A program made the position numbers and the translations under genes. Below the pieces are notes generated by a model. It saw only the letters and a program-made list of their open reading frames with translations. It did no database searches and was not told where the DNA came from. This document shows positions 62,420 through 64,000 of a stretch of DNA of 64,000 bases, in pieces. Source of the DNA: Sporosarcina pasteurii (GTDB lineage Bacteria; Bacillota; Bacilli; Bacillales_A; Planococcaceae). The number at the start of each line of letters is the position of its first letter. Within the stretch, counting starts at the first letter, position 1. The DNA lies in assembly GCF_041295575.1 (NCBI RefSeq), contig NZ_CP160452.1, positions 3,162,001-3,226,000 on the forward strand, read 5' to 3'.

Positions 62420-63382
62420 TTATTTAATCCGAATTCGTGGGTCTACCAGACTTAATACAATATCTGAAATTAATGACCCAAGAATTGCAGCTAAGCCGAA
62501 GAGTAATACCGTCGCTGTAACTACAGAATAATCTCGTAGATTAATAGAGTCTAAAAATAGTTGTCCCATTCCTGGGTAACTAAAAATCGTCTCAACGAAA
62601 ATCGAACCGCCAATTAACCCTGCCATTTCATAACCGAAAAAGGCTGCAATTGGTAGTAATGCATTTCTGAAAATATGACGATTATATATCCTAGACTCGG
62701 ACGCTCCCTTTGCTCTTGCAGTGAGAATGAAATCTTTTTGTTTCGTATCTATAATTTCACTTCGTAAATATTGAACAGTTCCTACTGTTGCAATTAATGC
62801 CATCGATAGAGCAGGCAGTAACATATGGTGTAGTTTACTGATAATGTAAGCAAATGATCCTGGTTCTGTTCCAGGTTTTACACTTCCGCCTGTCGGAAAC
62901 CAATCCAAATGGAAACCAAAAAACCAAACCATTAATAATGCAAAAATAAATAACGGCGTTGCAAATCCAATATATGTATAGCCAGTAATGAATTGATCCG
63001 CTAAGCGATCATTATAACGGCCACTAATAATCCCAAGTGGAATTGCAATGAGATAGGTAATAATTAACGAAAGTAGCGATAGCCATAATGTATTCGTCAT
63101 CCGTTCAGATAGTAGTTCCGTTACTTCCACCTTATGTCTAAATGACATGCCAAAATCGCCTTGAACGACACCAGACACCCATCGGCCATATTGTTGATAC
63201 CACGGGTCGTTAAATCCGAGTTCTTCACGTTTCTTTTCGATTGTTTGATAGTCTAAACTAGGGTCGATTTGCCCTGATAACGCATCTCCCGGCATCATAC
63301 TTGCTAGAAAAAAGATTAAAATACTCAATAAAATTAATTGCGGAATCATGATGAGTACACGCCGTACAATAAACTTCCACAT
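62420..63382 (-). CDS. Peptide ABC transporter permease, AppB/OppB-like
   Basis: 320 residues, six membrane segments. ASMMPGDALSGQIDPSLDYQ near the N-terminus, the EAA loop TARAKGASESRIYNRHIFRNA, and the end DIVLSLVDPRIRIK are typical. Two bases separate it from the ATPase gene upstream. Confidence 0.92.
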   Translation of the reverse strand: MWKFIVRRVLIMIPQLILLSILIFFLASMMPGDALSGQIDPSLDYQTIEKKREELGFNDPWYQQYGRWVSGVVQGDFGMSFRHKVEVTELLSERMTNTLWLSLLSLIITYLIAIPLGIISGRYNDRLADQFITGYTYIGFATPLFIFALLMVWFFGFHLDWFPTGGSVKPGTEPGSFAYIISKLHHMLLPALSMALIATVGTVQYLRSEIIDTKQKDFILTARAKGASESRIYNRHIFRNALLPIAAFFGYEMAGLIGGSIFVETIFSYPGMGQLFLDSINLRDYSVVTATVLLFGLAAILGSLISDIVLSLVDPRIRIK

Positions 63383-63384
63383 AA

Positions 63385-64000
63385 TTACTCACCCCGCCTT
63401 GGTAACGCGACTAAATGCGTTTCTGAAATTCGTTGTAATGGATAAACAGATCCATCTTCATCAAAGTATTTATCATACGATTCTTCATACTCTTTTTTAA
63501 CTTGTGCACGAAGGTCAATTTGTCTTTGACGATTTCTAGGATTAATATCAGGAATCGCTGATACCAATCGCTTTGTGTATATATGTTGCGGATTATTAAA
63601 AATTTCATCGGTATTTCCTTCTTCCACAAATCTACCTTTGTACATAATCCCAATTCGGTCACAAACATGTCTAATGACACCTAAATCATGTCCGATAAAA
63701 ATATAGGTTAATCCGTACTGTTTTTGAATCTCTTGCATAAAGTTAAGAACCTGTGCTTGTACAGATACATCTAGTGCAGAGACTGGTTCATCGGCAATGA
63801 TTAGTTTGGGTTGTAATGCCACTGCACGTGCAATCCCAATCCTTTGTCTTTGCCCACCAGAAAATTGGTGCGGATATTTATGTATACTTTCTGGACTGAG
63901 CCCAACTGTTTTTAATAATTCATGGATTCTTTTATTCTCTTCCTCTTTCGATAATTTCTGAAAATTACGTAGCGGCTCTGCCAATATGTCATAAACGCGT
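63385..64000 (-). CDS. Peptide ABC transporter ATP-binding protein, OppF/AppF-like (5' part beyond window)
   Basis: The frame is open past base 64000 (VYDILAEPLRNF before the first visible TTG), so the N-terminus with Walker A is outside. Seen: signature [15 protein letters not shown], Walker B IIADEPVSALDV, H-loop IGHDLGVIRH. The C-terminus is unusual in lacking the Cys cluster of most OppF/OppD proteins; instead it ends with a charged tail (KKEYEESYDKYFDEDG). Second peptide-uptake operon. Confidence 0.9.
   Translation of the reverse strand, partial: RVYDILAEPLRNFQKLSKEEENKRIHELLKTVGLSPESIHKYPHQFSGGQRQRIGIARAVALQPKLIIADEPVSALDVSVQAQVLNFMQEIQKQYGLTYIFIGHDLGVIRHVCDRIGIMYKGRFVEEGNTDEIFNNPQHIYTKRLVSAIPDINPRNRQRQIDLRAQVKKEYEESYDKYFDEDGSVYPLQRISETHLVALPRRGE

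Noticed and set aside
54496..64000. The two peptide ABC operons as one duplicated cluster
   Set aside because: Gene order differs, the two binding proteins differ in length and wording, and an array plus terminator separates the operons; they look like two separate family members.

Overview
The window reads as a chromosomal segment of a low-GC Gram-positive bacterium of the order Bacillales. Evidence seen directly: strong AGGAGG-type ribosome binding sites with ATG/TTG/GTG starts, intrinsic terminators with T-runs, two TPP riboswitches, a T-box leader, a CtsR-type operator, MhqR-type operators, a des-desK-desR desaturase locus, ClpE, YtxJ (bacillithiol system) and PrsA. The gene set fits a member of the Planococcaceae (Sporosarcina/Lysinibacillus-like); that genus-level guess is inference.

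Layout. 1-2.0 kb: an M20 amidohydrolase (cut by the left edge) behind a polytopic membrane protein. 2.4-4.8 kb: prsA, then a quinone/electrophile-response pair (mhqD-like esterase, wrbA-like flavodoxin). 4.8-9.6 kb: a DUF3238-like gene and two divergent thiamine salvage operons (thiD-thiE on the minus strand, thiM-thiW on the plus strand), each behind its own TPP riboswitch. 10.3-11.6 kb: a T-box leader, probably isoleucine-specific, in front of a YitT-family membrane protein. 11.7-17.5 kb: an accessory stretch with a Nudix hydrolase, a HAD nucleotidase, an Arr rifampin ADP-ribosyltransferase, a helix-hairpin-helix / VWA / macro-domain gene set, an orphan phage replication gene and an ECF S component. 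17.7-21.3 kb: an AT-rich restriction-modification island with a C5-methyltransferase, a Sau3AI/MutH-type nuclease and a second, BglII/BstYI-like nuclease. 21.3-32.9 kb: asparaginase, a type I toxin-antitoxin locus of txpA/RatA layout, DDAH-like hydrolase, YcgG-family protein, LysR regulator with a divergent EamA exporter, a short DD-carboxypeptidase, clpE, mhqO and D-serine dehydratase. 32.9-33.5 kb: no gene, but a highly structured probable non-coding RNA. 33.5-36.2 kb: kynU-kynB-kynA for tryptophan to anthranilate. 36.3-39.3 kb: desR, desK, des. 39.5-50.6 kb: amidohydrolase, ytxJ, PAP2 phosphatase, VOC protein, alkyltransferase-like protein, mscL, tldE/tldD, a 32-residue membrane peptide, oligopeptidase B and an ABC exporter. 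50.9-64 kb: VOC protein, a DnaA-box cluster, thioesterase, a six-gene peptide-uptake operon with an embedded LD-carboxypeptidase, and a second peptide-uptake operon running off the right edge.

The items most worth following are the two-nuclease GATC-type restriction system (17.7-21.3 kb), the structured RNA candidate (32.97-33.5 kb), the Ile T-box/YitT pairing, the macro-VWA-HhH-Arr cluster with a decayed HhH duplicate, the toxin-antitoxin locus, and the DnaA-box cluster at 51.4 kb. Several intergenic spaces carry degenerate repeats of about 21 nt or a dispersed 42-bp element. No rRNA, tRNA, CRISPR array or intact insertion sequence was seen.
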